From Nocardioides pini (GTDB taxonomy: Bacteria > Actinomycetota > Actinomycetes > Propionibacteriales > Nocardioidaceae), in contig NZ_JAPPUX010000003.1 in assembly GCF_026712185.1 (NCBI RefSeq), positions 1 to 64,000 of the forward strand: a stretch of 64,000 nucleotides of DNA. Direction: 5' to 3'. Below the pieces are notes generated by a model. It saw nothing but the letters and a program-made list of their open reading frames with translations, ran no database searches and was not told the origin of the DNA. The position numbers and the translations under genes were made by a program. Below, one piece after another: positions 41,984 to 49,599 of this stretch; the stretch's first letter is position 1, and every line of letters starts with the position of its first letter.

Positions 41984-42493
41984 ATGAGCGAGCAGCTCAC
42001 CAGTCAGTCACGCTCGAACGAGAGCGGCATCACCCGTCGGACCGCGCTGCGTGGGGCAGCGTGGTCCGTATCGGCGGTCACAGTCGTCGTCGCGACGCCG
42101 AACATCGCGGCGGCGTCCGGGGGCGCCACGGGTACCGGCGGCGCTTCCTCGGCGAATCGCCAGGGAAACAATCTCGAGATCACGTCGTCGCTCACGGCCG
42201 GCCCTGTCGCGCTGAGCAGCATCGAGGCGATGGTGACCGTCTCTTTCGCGACCGTCGGTCCCACCATTGCGTCGACCAGCCTCAAGGGTCAGTCGCAGTG
42301 GAAGGCGACCGGCAAGACCGACTTCACGGCCACCTTCACCCTTGGCTCTCTCGCCGCTGGCACGAACGCGGCGTTCGAACCGATCCTCGGCCTCCAGAAC
42401 GCGAGCAGCGTCGCGGGCTCGTTCTCGATCAAGTACACGTGGTCCGGCAATGTCGATGGTGACACGGTGGGTGGCACCTTCACCAAGAATTGA
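41984..42493 (+). CDS. Tat-exported protein of unknown function
   Basis: This 169-residue protein begins with a twin-arginine signal (ITRRTALRGAAWSVSAVTVV), cleaved near residue 40. A Gly/Ser/Thr-rich beta-type domain follows (about 125 residues) without cysteines. No family is recognised. It lies between an EPS autokinase and the first PqqD/nucleotidyltransferase gene, with its stop directly abutting the end of that convergent gene. It may be a surface protein handled by the adjacent system, which is inference. Confidence 0.7.
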   Translation: MSEQLTSQSRSNESGITRRTALRGAAWSVSAVTVVVATPNIAAASGGATGTGGASSANRQGNNLEITSSLTAGPVALSSIEAMVTVSFATVGPTIASTSLKGQSQWKATGKTDFTATFTLGSLAAGTNAAFEPILGLQNASSVAGSFSIKYTWSGNVDGDTVGGTFTKN

Positions 42494-43973
42494 TCAGCTG
42501 CCCTCGGACCGTCGGAGCCGAACGATGACGTCTCCAACTCGCTTGGCCAGCGCCGACGAAACGGTCGAGATCGCATTCGTCGAGGTGAACTCAGCGGTGA
42601 CCCATGGGGGGAGCGCGCTCCTGCTCAGCAGGCGCGCTCCCTCTATGGGGGACGCACCCGTGCGAGCCGCGCCGCGCAGCCCGAGGAGGAAGTTGATCCC
42701 CGGCACAGCGAAAGGCTGGTGTGCAGGGGCGGTCATCACCTGATCCCGGCACACGTGGCGCCACAGCTCCGGGCCGACGGCGTCCGCAGCCTTGTCGGCG
42801 ATCGATGGCATGGTCGAGGTCCTTCCAAACATGCGGACGGCCAGGCCCACCGACAGCAGTTCGTCTGCTCGCAGTCGTCGATCGGCGCTGAGCCACGTAT
42901 TGCGGCGGGCCGCCAGCACGTGAACATCAAGCAGGCTTCGCATCCATCTCCACCTGTCCTTCGCGGCGTGACCGGCCGAGTGTGCCAAGGCGTCGTATCC
43001 GGACAGGGTGGGTGTCGGATGGCCGTCGACATGCACGTCCTGGTGCCGCCCCCACAACGTGTCGAAGTCCGGGAAGGTGCCGCGGGTCGGCACCAAGTGC
43101 CAGTGGAGGTCGATGTCTGTACTCGACCCGTTGAGCAGCAGCTCGTTGCCGGTGCGCACGAGGTGGCGCCACGCCCAAGACGGACCTGGCATCGGGTAGC
43201 CGGGAGCCGGCGCCCAGCCAGCGGAGGCGAGTACTCGGTGAGCTCGCTCGAGATCTTTCGGGTCCACCAGGACATCCAGGTCGCCGGCCCCACGAAGCGC
43301 GAAGTCTTCATAGGCCTGAGCCGACAGCGCCACCCCTTTGAATGCGAGAGCTCGCACTGCGGCGTCGCGAAGGGCCGTCAGAGCTACAGACAGGTCGGCC
43401 GCCAGCACCACCGCGCCAGCGTGTTGCCGACCCGGCCGCGGCTTCCAGCTCCGACCTCGCCTGTCCGGGAATGTCGAGGCGGTCGAGGTTGGCGGCCAGG
43501 TATGGAACGACGTGGTGTTGGAGTGCTGCCTCCACGAGCCCTTGTGGGCTCAGCGAGTCAGGCGCCACCCATCGCCGGTCGCCATCGGAGCGCAGGTGTC
43601 GTAGGGCGTCGCGCAGCGCGGTCACCGCGCTTTCGGGATCGTTCCGGGCAGGGCCAACCCCGCGCACCTTGCCCTGCGGTGACGGCTCGTGCGGCGACTG
43701 GTCCCCCTCCACCACGACGAGCACCCTGTGTGCCACGAGGTCCCAGACCTGCTGCTTGGTGAGGTCTTCCGGCGACTCGTGCCCGTCGGGTGGGCCGAAG
43801 GTTGCGACGACGTGGTCGGTCACTGCCCGTAAAGAGACGGCCGTGCCTTCGGGCACGGCTTCGAGGATGACAGTTGCGATCGGGGACAGTCCGAGGACGC
43901 TCTCGTCCACCATGACGACGCTGCGGTCGTCCTCGACGTAGTGGTCGGTCAGCATCCCGCGCCGGACGATCAC
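42494..43973 (-). pseudogene. PqqD-like/nucleotidyltransferase fusion, frameshifted
   Basis: Two overlapping reading frames together match the intact gene at 49600-51048. The 5' part (43973 down to about 43420) encodes the PqqD-like region (MIVRRGMLTDHYVEDDRSVV, then a helical linker). The 3' part (readable from 43411 to 42494) encodes the nucleotidyltransferase (AFKGVALSAQAYED, AGDLDVLVDPKDLE, TDIDLHWHLVP). One base appears to be missing around 43410-43450. Both halves keep good coding character, so a recent mutation or a sequencing error is possible. PF14907-type nucleotidyltransferases accompany HprK-like kinases in peptide and EPS loci. Confidence 0.72.
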
Positions 43974-44728
43974 TCGGGCACCGCCAGGAGCTCAGAAAGC
44001 ACTGGCGTGAGGTCGGCTGACTCGGCGTAGCGGACGTGTCGCGCCCCGCCGACGAGGTGGATCAGCTCGGCCAGGCGGTGAAGGGGCTTGTCCATGCTGG
44101 GCAGGTAGGACGACTGCGGTGCGATGGCAGCGATGGCGTCCACGGTCTCGAGTCGCTCGACGACCGGCTCGCCCTCGTGGCGGGGATCCCGCTCGATGAC
44201 GAGCAGGGCGCCCAACCGACACTCGCGCTCGGAGGTGAGCAATCCGAGCTCGGACGGCGCGACCTGCTTCTTGAGGTGGCCACCGTCGATGATCGACAGC
44301 GGCTTGCGGTAGGCGAGCACGACACCGTCCGGGGTGATGGCCGAGGTCTCGTCGGTGAGGTACGCGAACGTCTTCCCCAAGGTCACCGACGCCGTTGTCT
44401 TGCCGGTGCCGGAGGCCGCGACCAGCACGGCCGTGCGCCCGGTCGCAGGGTCAGCAAGGGCGGCGGCGTGCAGCATGACGAGCTCGCCGGCCCGGGAGTC
44501 GATCGCGGCCGTGGTGACGGCCGGGGACAGGTAGTGAAGAGCGCTCGCGACGTCTGTGCCACCCGCCTCGACTGCATCGGTGGTCGGCTGCGCGTCCGTG
44601 AGGGCGTCGCGCCACGCATCCAGGACCGCGTCGCGCAACGCGTCGGGGGCGCGGATCGGCACGATGACCCCGAAGGCCGAGACGTGGGCGACGACTTCAG
44701 CGTCGGTCGCGATCTCGGTGCTGGACAT
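43970..44728 (-). CDS. HPr-kinase-like (HprK-related) protein
   Basis: This 252-residue protein has an HprK/P-type P-loop AASGTGKTT (Walker A, about residues 105-113), YLTDETSAI after it, and the conserved LSIIDGGHLKK and PLHRLAELIHLV segments. Relatives phosphorylate peptides or proteins in lasso-peptide and EPS loci; the substrate here is unknown. A TAGGGT -10 element (minus strand, 44741-44736) lies 7 nt before the ATG, so the transcript is probably leaderless. The stop overlaps the downstream PqqD/nucleotidyltransferase start (ATGA), showing coupled expression. Confidence 0.82.
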   Translation of the reverse strand: MSSTEIATDAEVVAHVSAFGVIVPIRAPDALRDAVLDAWRDALTDAQPTTDAVEAGGTDVASALHYLSPAVTTAAIDSRAGELVMLHAAALADPATGRTAVLVAASGTGKTTASVTLGKTFAYLTDETSAITPDGVVLAYRKPLSIIDGGHLKKQVAPSELGLLTSERECRLGALLVIERDPRHEGEPVVERLETVDAIAAIAPQSSYLPSMDKPLHRLAELIHLVGGARHVRYAESADLTPVLSELLAVPE

Positions 44729-44772
44729 GTGCGCAACCCTAGGCGGACAGGACGAGCTTGCCGGTCGGGATG

Positions 44773-44810
44773 AAGAAAAGAATGGGCCCCCCGCGTGGGG
44801 TGCGGGGGGC
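44773..44810 (-). terminator. Minus-strand terminator upstream of the HprK-like gene
   Basis: On the minus strand a 9-bp stem GCCCCCCGC/GCGGGGGGC with a 7-nt loop is followed by CCATTCTTTTCTTC, a good intrinsic terminator. It would stop transcripts coming from the regulator at 46563-45205, which would run antisense across the small peptide gene. The HprK-like promoter lies just downstream. Confidence 0.65.
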
Positions 44811-44889
44811 TCCGGACGCTCCGTGGGGTGAAGCGCATTTCTTGGCTCGTCGTGGGGGGCACGGAACGAGCAGACGTCTCGGCGGGGGC

Positions 44890-44951
44890 GTTTGCCAATC
44901 TGTCTTGACTGAGTTTGCCAGACACGGCGCGCTCGCGCAGCATTTTTGACA
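44890..44951 (+). promoter_or_regulatory. Promoter/operator region of the small peptide gene
   Basis: GTTTGCCA occurs at 44890-44897 and 44913-44920 (23 bp apart), the second as TTTGCCAGA. A TTGACT (44905-44910) lies between them, and a perfect -35 TTGACA lies at 44946-44951, 67 nt before the ATG. No convincing -10 is seen. The same TTTGCCAGA motif is in the promoter of the convergent regulator, suggesting a shared operator. The 289-nt gap 44729-45017 holds this region and the minus-strand terminator. Confidence 0.5.
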
Positions 44952-45017
44952 CAATCGCCGCGAGCGACGATTCCCCGTGTCGCTCGGTCAGCACACACCC
45001 CACATAGGAGTCACCCC

Positions 45018-45137
45018 ATGAAGAACATCGCTCGCATCGTCGTTGCCGCCACCGCCGTCGTCAGCCTGGCCGGCGTGGCTGCTGCTCCTGCGACTGCAGC
45101 CCCCAAGGAGGCGCAGCGCAACGTGTGGTGCTGCTGA
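45018..45137 (+). CDS. Small secreted peptide precursor (ends WCC)
   Basis: This 39-residue peptide has a classical Sec signal: MKNIAR, a hydrophobic core VVAATAVVSLAGVAAAP and a cleavage site near ATA-AP. It leaves a tail of about 12 residues, PKEAQRNVWCC. ATG at 45018 has GGAG seven bases upstream (45007-45010) in a good position. Two adjacent C-terminal cysteines after Trp are unusual and could form a disulfide, bind metal or be modified. It lies between an HprK-like kinase gene and a convergent XRE/TPR regulator, so it may be a pheromone or a RiPP-like precursor. Family unrecognised. Confidence 0.65.
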   Translation: MKNIARIVVAATAVVSLAGVAAAPATAAPKEAQRNVWCC

Positions 45138-45178
45138 CGCACACGGCTTCTCAGAGCCTGGTCGTCTCGACGCTCCGG

Positions 45179-45199
45179 CGTGCGGCCCGAGACCGCACG
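45179..45199. terminator. Hairpin between the convergent peptide and regulator genes
   Basis: A 7-bp stem CGTGCGG/CCGCACG surrounds a 7-nt loop between the peptide stop (45137) and the regulator stop (45205). It is short, has no T-tract and could serve either direction. Confidence 0.4.
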
Positions 45200-45204
45200 A
45201 CATC

Positions 45205-46563
45205 TCACACTCTGGTCGGAGAGACGACCGTCGTACGGGTGCGGAGCCCCGTCGAGGCCGCTGCGCGACGGTACGCGTCGCGGGCGGCCTCGGCCAGGTC
45301 GACGCTCTCGAGGAGGCTGGCCAGGTCGAACCAGAGCTGGGCCGCAGCCTTGTCGGCACCGATGGCCGACAGTCGCAGGACCGCTTGCTGGTAGAAGGTG
45401 GCGGCCTCGTCCATTCGGCCTTCGGCAGCGCACGTACGACCAGCGAGGGTCAGCGCTTCCGCCTCTGCCAACGGGGCGTGTCCGCTCGACGTGACCTCGA
45501 CCTCGCCGATCAGGTCCCGCGCCTGCTCCAGCTCGCCTGACAGGTAAGCAGCGCGAGCGAGGCCGAGCAGAGTCCATGCGCGGTCCGTCGGCGAGGCGCT
45601 GCTCCATTCCATCTCGGTGACTGCCCGGGTCAGGTTCTCTCGAGCCTCGTCTACCGCAGGCGGGTCGAGCTCGAGCTGCAACCTGCCGACCTCGGTGCGC
45701 AAGCGAGCCAGGTTACGTGCATCCTGGCCCTCGCTCAGCAGTGACAACGCTCGCTCAGCGAGGGGCACCGCAGCCACGATGTCGCCGCGGTTGGCCTGCA
45801 TGACGCTGGCGTTCCAGTACGCCGACGCGCGTGCTCGCGGGGAGTCGAGAGTCTCCGCCTGAGCGATGGCCTTGCTGCAGAGCCGCACGGCGTGGGCCGT
45901 GTCGCCTCGCTCGAAGTAGGCCGCCGCGACCGTGACCGAGAGCTGAACAGCCTCGTCGCTCGCGTCGAGGCCGGCGGCGCTGAGCTGGGACAGTACGTCC
46001 TCGCCGCAGGTGATCGCACGGCCCAGGTCGCCGGTCTCTCGGTGGATGCGGCTGAGCGCGATGCCGGCCTTGATGCGGCTGACCCCGCTCACGGTGCTGT
46101 CCTCGAGCAGCGTCTCGAGCTCGATGATGGCGTCGTCCTCGCGGCCGCTCGCCTCCAGCGACCGAGCGTGCAGGAGCTTGGCGCGCTCGCGCATACCAGT
46201 CCCGGCCACGTCGTCCACCCGGCTGAGCGCTGTGTGCAGGTGCTGGGCAGCTTCAGCGGGCTCGCCGGACTCGAGGGCCAGCTCGGCGTAGTCGAGGGCG
46301 AGACGAACCTCATCCGGGTCCTGCCCGGGCTCGGCTGCGAGCAGGGAGTCGATCGACACGTCGAGTCGCGCGGCGAGCGCGACGAGTGCCTTCACCGTCG
46401 GGCGGCGAGCGCCGGTTTCCAAGCGCGAGAGGTAGGCAACCGACATCGTGTCACCCACCACCTCGCCCTGGGTGAGCCCACGTGCGACGCGGATCGAGCG
46501 AAGGCGACGACCCAAGTCGTGGGCGTCGGCCTGGGCTAGCAGTTCGGCCTGACGTGCGTCCAT
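45205..46563 (-). CDS. XRE-HTH regulator with TPR domain (RRNPP-like architecture)
   Basis: This 452-residue regulator has an N-terminal XRE helix-turn-helix (residues about 14-72, RLRSIRVARGLTQGEVVGDT then MSVAYLSRLETGARRPTVKAL). A long array of TPR-like helices follows (ALDYAELALESGEPAEAAQH, ARASAYWNASVMQANRGDIV and others). Rap/Rgg/NprR/PlcR/PrgX-type proteins with this layout are switched by small peptides. The ATG lies 6 nt after a CACAAT -10 (minus strand), so it is probably leaderless. The adjacent small secreted peptide is the natural candidate ligand, which is inference. Confidence 0.83.
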   Translation of the reverse strand: MDARQAELLAQADAHDLGRRLRSIRVARGLTQGEVVGDTMSVAYLSRLETGARRPTVKALVALAARLDVSIDSLLAAEPGQDPDEVRLALDYAELALESGEPAEAAQHLHTALSRVDDVAGTGMRERAKLLHARSLEASGREDDAIIELETLLEDSTVSGVSRIKAGIALSRIHRETGDLGRAITCGEDVLSQLSAAGLDASDEAVQLSVTVAAAYFERGDTAHAVRLCSKAIAQAETLDSPRARASAYWNASVMQANRGDIVAAVPLAERALSLLSEGQDARNLARLRTEVGRLQLELDPPAVDEARENLTRAVTEMEWSSASPTDRAWTLLGLARAAYLSGELEQARDLIGEVEVTSSGHAPLAEAEALTLAGRTCAAEGRMDEAATFYQQAVLRLSAIGADKAAAQLWFDLASLLESVDLAEAARDAYRRAAASTGLRTRTTVVSPTRV

Positions 46564-46909
46564 CCGGCCATTGTGAGGGTCGAGCGAGCCGAGTTGTTGA
46601 ATTCTGGCAAAACTGATCGTCAGGTTTGCCGAAGATGATCAAGTTGAACGGCAGGGTGCCCCGTTGGGGTGAGACGACTCGCTGCCTGAGCGTCGAGGCG
46701 GAACTTGTCCGTGACTCAAAGCGTCGACCCCCCCTCAGGGGTGTGTTCCGGGTAACCCGTGAGGAACAGCACGCCCTGAAGTCTGGTCGCATTTGTCCAA
46801 GTTTCCGCCAACCGGCCAGTAGTCGCTTAACGTATGCGTGTCAGTCAGGGGTTGGTTGACGCCGTTAAGTGGGCTCGTCTCGGGCTCGAAGTCATCCGTG
46901 GGGGATGCA
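46564..46909. promoter_or_regulatory. Divergent region between the regulator and sugar transferase genes
   Basis: This gap holds the regulator promoter: CACAAT at 46575-46570 on the minus strand, 6 nt before its ATG. An inverted pair TTCTGGCAAA (46602-46611) and GTTTGCC (46624-46630) follows; its minus-strand reading TTTGCCAGA is shared with the peptide promoter. Further right, CTTAACG (46826-46832) and CGTTAAG (46863-46869) form an inverted pair upstream of the sugar transferase, whose ribosome-binding site is GGGGGA. No gene is supported in the gap. Confidence 0.5.
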
Positions 46910-48427
46910 ATGTCCGTAGCAAGCCGTGTGCCCGAGGCTGCGCGGCCTCGACCGAAGGTGTTGCACCGTTCGTTCCAGGTCGCCGCTCGCCAGCCTGATG
47001 GAGCGGTCGAGTGGCGCAGACGCCACGCCCGCGCCCTCCTCCTCGGCGATCTCTTCGTTCTTTCGCTCGCGCTGGGAACAGCGCAGGTGATTCGCTTCGG
47101 TCCCATTGCCGCGCCACGCGTGGATGGCTTGGGCGCGACCTACCCGGCCCTGGGGGTGATCCTGGCCGTCGTCTGGTGGGCTTCGCTTCAGATCCACCAG
47201 TCGCGGAGTCCGCTTATCGTCGGACACGGTCCAGACGAGTACCGACGCGTGATCGTCGCAACGTTCCGCGTGTTCGCGGTCATGGCCATGATCTCGCTTG
47301 CGTTCCAGATCGAGGCGTCTCGCCTGTACCTCGCTACCGCGTTCCCACTCGGTCTCCTCGGCCTCCTGGTCGAGCGCAAGCTCGCTCGCGTGGGCCTCCA
47401 CCGCGCGAGGGCCCGTGGCGCGGCTACGACGAAGGTCCTCGTCGTCGGCGGTGCTCGGTCGGCTACCCAGCTCACCCGGTGGTTCGACAAGCACCCCACG
47501 GCCGGCTACGCGGTGGGTGGTGTGTGGGTTCCGGATGCACGCACCCCGATCTCGAGCCTGGACGGTTTCGTGGGGCACATCCCGGTGATGTCGGCGAGCC
47601 TCGACTTCGCCGAGGCACTCTCGGTCTCGGGGGCCGGTGCGGTCGTGGTGACCGACACCGAACACCTCGGACACGAATCCCTGCGTGACCTCACCTGGCA
47701 ACTGGAGGGCACGGGGGTAGAGCTCATGATCTCGCCCAACGTGCTCGATGTGTCGTCCGCCCGCCTGCATCTCAACGATGTCTCGGGCATGCCAATGCTC
47801 CATCTTCGCGAGCCGCAGTACGCTGGCGCCGACCGCTTCCTCAAGCGCGCCTTTGACTTCGTCGGGGCCGCCGTCATCCTGTTGCTTCTTGCCCCCGTCC
47901 TTGTCGTCACAGCGCTCGCGATCAAGTTCGACTCGCGCGGACCTGTCTTCTACCGACAGGAGCGCGTCGGGCGTCACCGCGCGACATTCCGCATGACGAA
48001 GTTTCGCTCCATGGCGGTGGACGCGGAACAGCGGCTCGAGGGACTGCGGGTGCTCAACGAGTCCGACGCGGTGCTGTTCAAGATGCGGGATGACCCGCGG
48101 GTCACGCGTGTCGGACGGTTCATCCGCCGGTACTCGCTCGACGAGCTGCCGCAGCTTTTCGACGTGCTGCGCGGCGAGATGAGCCTGGTCGGCCCGCGTC
48201 CATCCCTCGCTGCCGAGGTGGAACAGTACTCGGTCCAGATGGGCCGCCGGATGTACGTACGACCCGGCATGACCGGGCTGTGGCAGGTATCCGGCCGGAG
48301 CGACTTGTCGTTCGACGAGGCCGAGCGCCTCGACCTCGCCTACGTGGACAACTGGTCCATCACGGGCGATCTCATGATCATGCTGCGCACCGTGCGCGCC
48401 GTCACTCGGGGACAAGGGGCCTACTGA
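46910..48427 (+). CDS. EPS polyprenyl-phosphate sugar transferase (priming enzyme)
   Basis: This 505-residue protein is of the WbaP/CpsE class. Four or five N-terminal helices and a Rossmann-like CoA-binding region (TTKVLVVGGARSATQLTRW) come first. The C-terminal bacterial sugar transferase domain follows (FLKRAFDFVGAAVILLLLAP, GPVFYRQERVGRH, KFRSM, DELPQLFDVLRGEMSLVGPRP). It starts EPS repeat-unit assembly by moving a sugar phosphate to undecaprenyl phosphate. ATG at 46910 has GGGGGA upstream. It overlaps the next gene by 1 nt. Confidence 0.93.
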   Translation: MSVASRVPEAARPRPKVLHRSFQVAARQPDGAVEWRRRHARALLLGDLFVLSLALGTAQVIRFGPIAAPRVDGLGATYPALGVILAVVWWASLQIHQSRSPLIVGHGPDEYRRVIVATFRVFAVMAMISLAFQIEASRLYLATAFPLGLLGLLVERKLARVGLHRARARGAATTKVLVVGGARSATQLTRWFDKHPTAGYAVGGVWVPDARTPISSLDGFVGHIPVMSASLDFAEALSVSGAGAVVVTDTEHLGHESLRDLTWQLEGTGVELMISPNVLDVSSARLHLNDVSGMPMLHLREPQYAGADRFLKRAFDFVGAAVILLLLAPVLVVTALAIKFDSRGPVFYRQERVGRHRATFRMTKFRSMAVDAEQRLEGLRVLNESDAVLFKMRDDPRVTRVGRFIRRYSLDELPQLFDVLRGEMSLVGPRPSLAAEVEQYSVQMGRRMYVRPGMTGLWQVSGRSDLSFDEAERLDLAYVDNWSITGDLMIMLRTVRAVTRGQGAY

Positions 48428-49572
48428 TGACTACGTTCGACATCGAATCCTTCGAAGCGATGGCGGAGTCCGAGACCAAGACGCTGCATGTCGCGATGAT
48501 CGGCACGCGCGGCGTTCCTGCTGCCTATGGCGGCTTCGAGACGGCTGTCGAAGAAGTCGGGCGTCGTCTGGTCGAACGCGGCCACCGTGTGACGGTCTAC
48601 TGCCGCAACGCCGACACATCGATCAAGACCCACCTGGGCATGGAGCTCGTTCATCTACCGGCCGTCAAGAAGCGATCGCTCGAGACGTTGAGCCACACCG
48701 CCATTTCCGTCCTGCACGCGATGAAGCAGCGGCCCGATGCAGCCATCCTGTTCAACGCAGGCAACGCTCCGTTCATCGGGTGGCTCAAGGCCGCCGGCAT
48801 TCCTTCCGCTGTCCACATGGACGGGCTCGAGTGGAAACGAGCTAAGTGGGCCGGTCTCGGCGCCAAGTACTACAAGCGAGCCGAGCGCGTGGCCGCTCGA
48901 TCGGGTCTGGCGCTCATCGCCGACGCCCAAGGGATCGCTGACTATCTCAAGGCCGAGTACGGCCGCGACAGCCACCTCATCGCCTACGGCGCGCCAATCA
49001 TGGACCCGGGTTCAGAAAAGCTCGCTGAGCTGAACCTCGAACCCGGGATGTACCACCTCGTCGTGGCACGCATGGAGCCGGAGAACCACGTCGACGTCAT
49101 CGTCGAGGGGTACGCCGGAAGTGGTTCGGACCTTCCGCTCGTCGTGGTCGGCACCGCGCCCTACGGCGATGAGTACATGTCGCGCGTTCGCGAGACGGCT
49201 GGCGACTCGGACACTCGATTCCTCGGCGGTGTGTGGGACCAGGACCTGCTCAACCAGCTCTACGCCAACTGCCGTAGCTACTTGCACGGCCACTCGGTAG
49301 GTGGCACAAATCCCTCGCTCCTGCGCGCAATGGGTTGCTCCGCTCCGGTGACGGCCTATGCGGTGGACTTCAACACCGAGGTGACAGGTGGCAATGCACG
49401 ATTCTTTGCATCAGCCGAGGACGTCTCGGTGGCCATCAAGATCGACGATCACGACGCCGCCAATTGCCGCGCCCGTGGAGCGGCGGGCAGGGATCGCGCG
49501 CGGACCGCATATCGGTGGGATGACGTCGCCTCGAAGTACGAGGCGCTGCTCAGTAAAGTCGCTGCGGATTGA
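48427..49572 (+). CDS. Glycosyltransferase, GT4 with DUF1972-type N-terminus
   Basis: This 381-residue GT-B enzyme begins VAMIGTRGVPAAYGGFETAVEEV, the DUF1972 signature of rhamnosyl-type transferases. The C-terminal half has VVARMEPENHVDV and HSVGGTNPSLLRAMGCS in place of the usual E-x7-E region. It likely adds a sugar to the lipid-linked EPS unit begun by the upstream enzyme. The ATG overlaps the preceding TGA by 1 nt (TGATG), so translation is coupled. Confidence 0.88.
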   Translation: MTTFDIESFEAMAESETKTLHVAMIGTRGVPAAYGGFETAVEEVGRRLVERGHRVTVYCRNADTSIKTHLGMELVHLPAVKKRSLETLSHTAISVLHAMKQRPDAAILFNAGNAPFIGWLKAAGIPSAVHMDGLEWKRAKWAGLGAKYYKRAERVAARSGLALIADAQGIADYLKAEYGRDSHLIAYGAPIMDPGSEKLAELNLEPGMYHLVVARMEPENHVDVIVEGYAGSGSDLPLVVVGTAPYGDEYMSRVRETAGDSDTRFLGGVWDQDLLNQLYANCRSYLHGHSVGGTNPSLLRAMGCSAPVTAYAVDFNTEVTGGNARFFASAEDVSVAIKIDDHDAANCRARGAAGRDRARTAYRWDDVASKYEALLSKVAAD

Positions 49573-49599
49573 CCTGACCGCTTGACCTGGTCGATTTGG

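Noticed and set aside
42608-42642. Inverted repeat GGGAGCGCGC/GCGCGCTCCC as a terminator
   Set aside because: It lies inside the coding sequence of the nucleotidyltransferase domain and has no T-tract.
44770-44949. Plus-strand frame starting MKKRMGPPRG upstream of the peptide gene
   Set aside because: Weak ribosome-binding site, frequent rare codons (AGA, GGG, TTG), and it runs through the minus-strand terminator and the promoter motifs.
44739-44954. Minus-strand 71-residue Cys-rich frame (starts CQKCC, ends TGKLVLSA) as a RiPP precursor
   Set aside because: It needs a TTG start with no ribosome-binding site, contains the intrinsic terminator stem, and has non-typical codon use.
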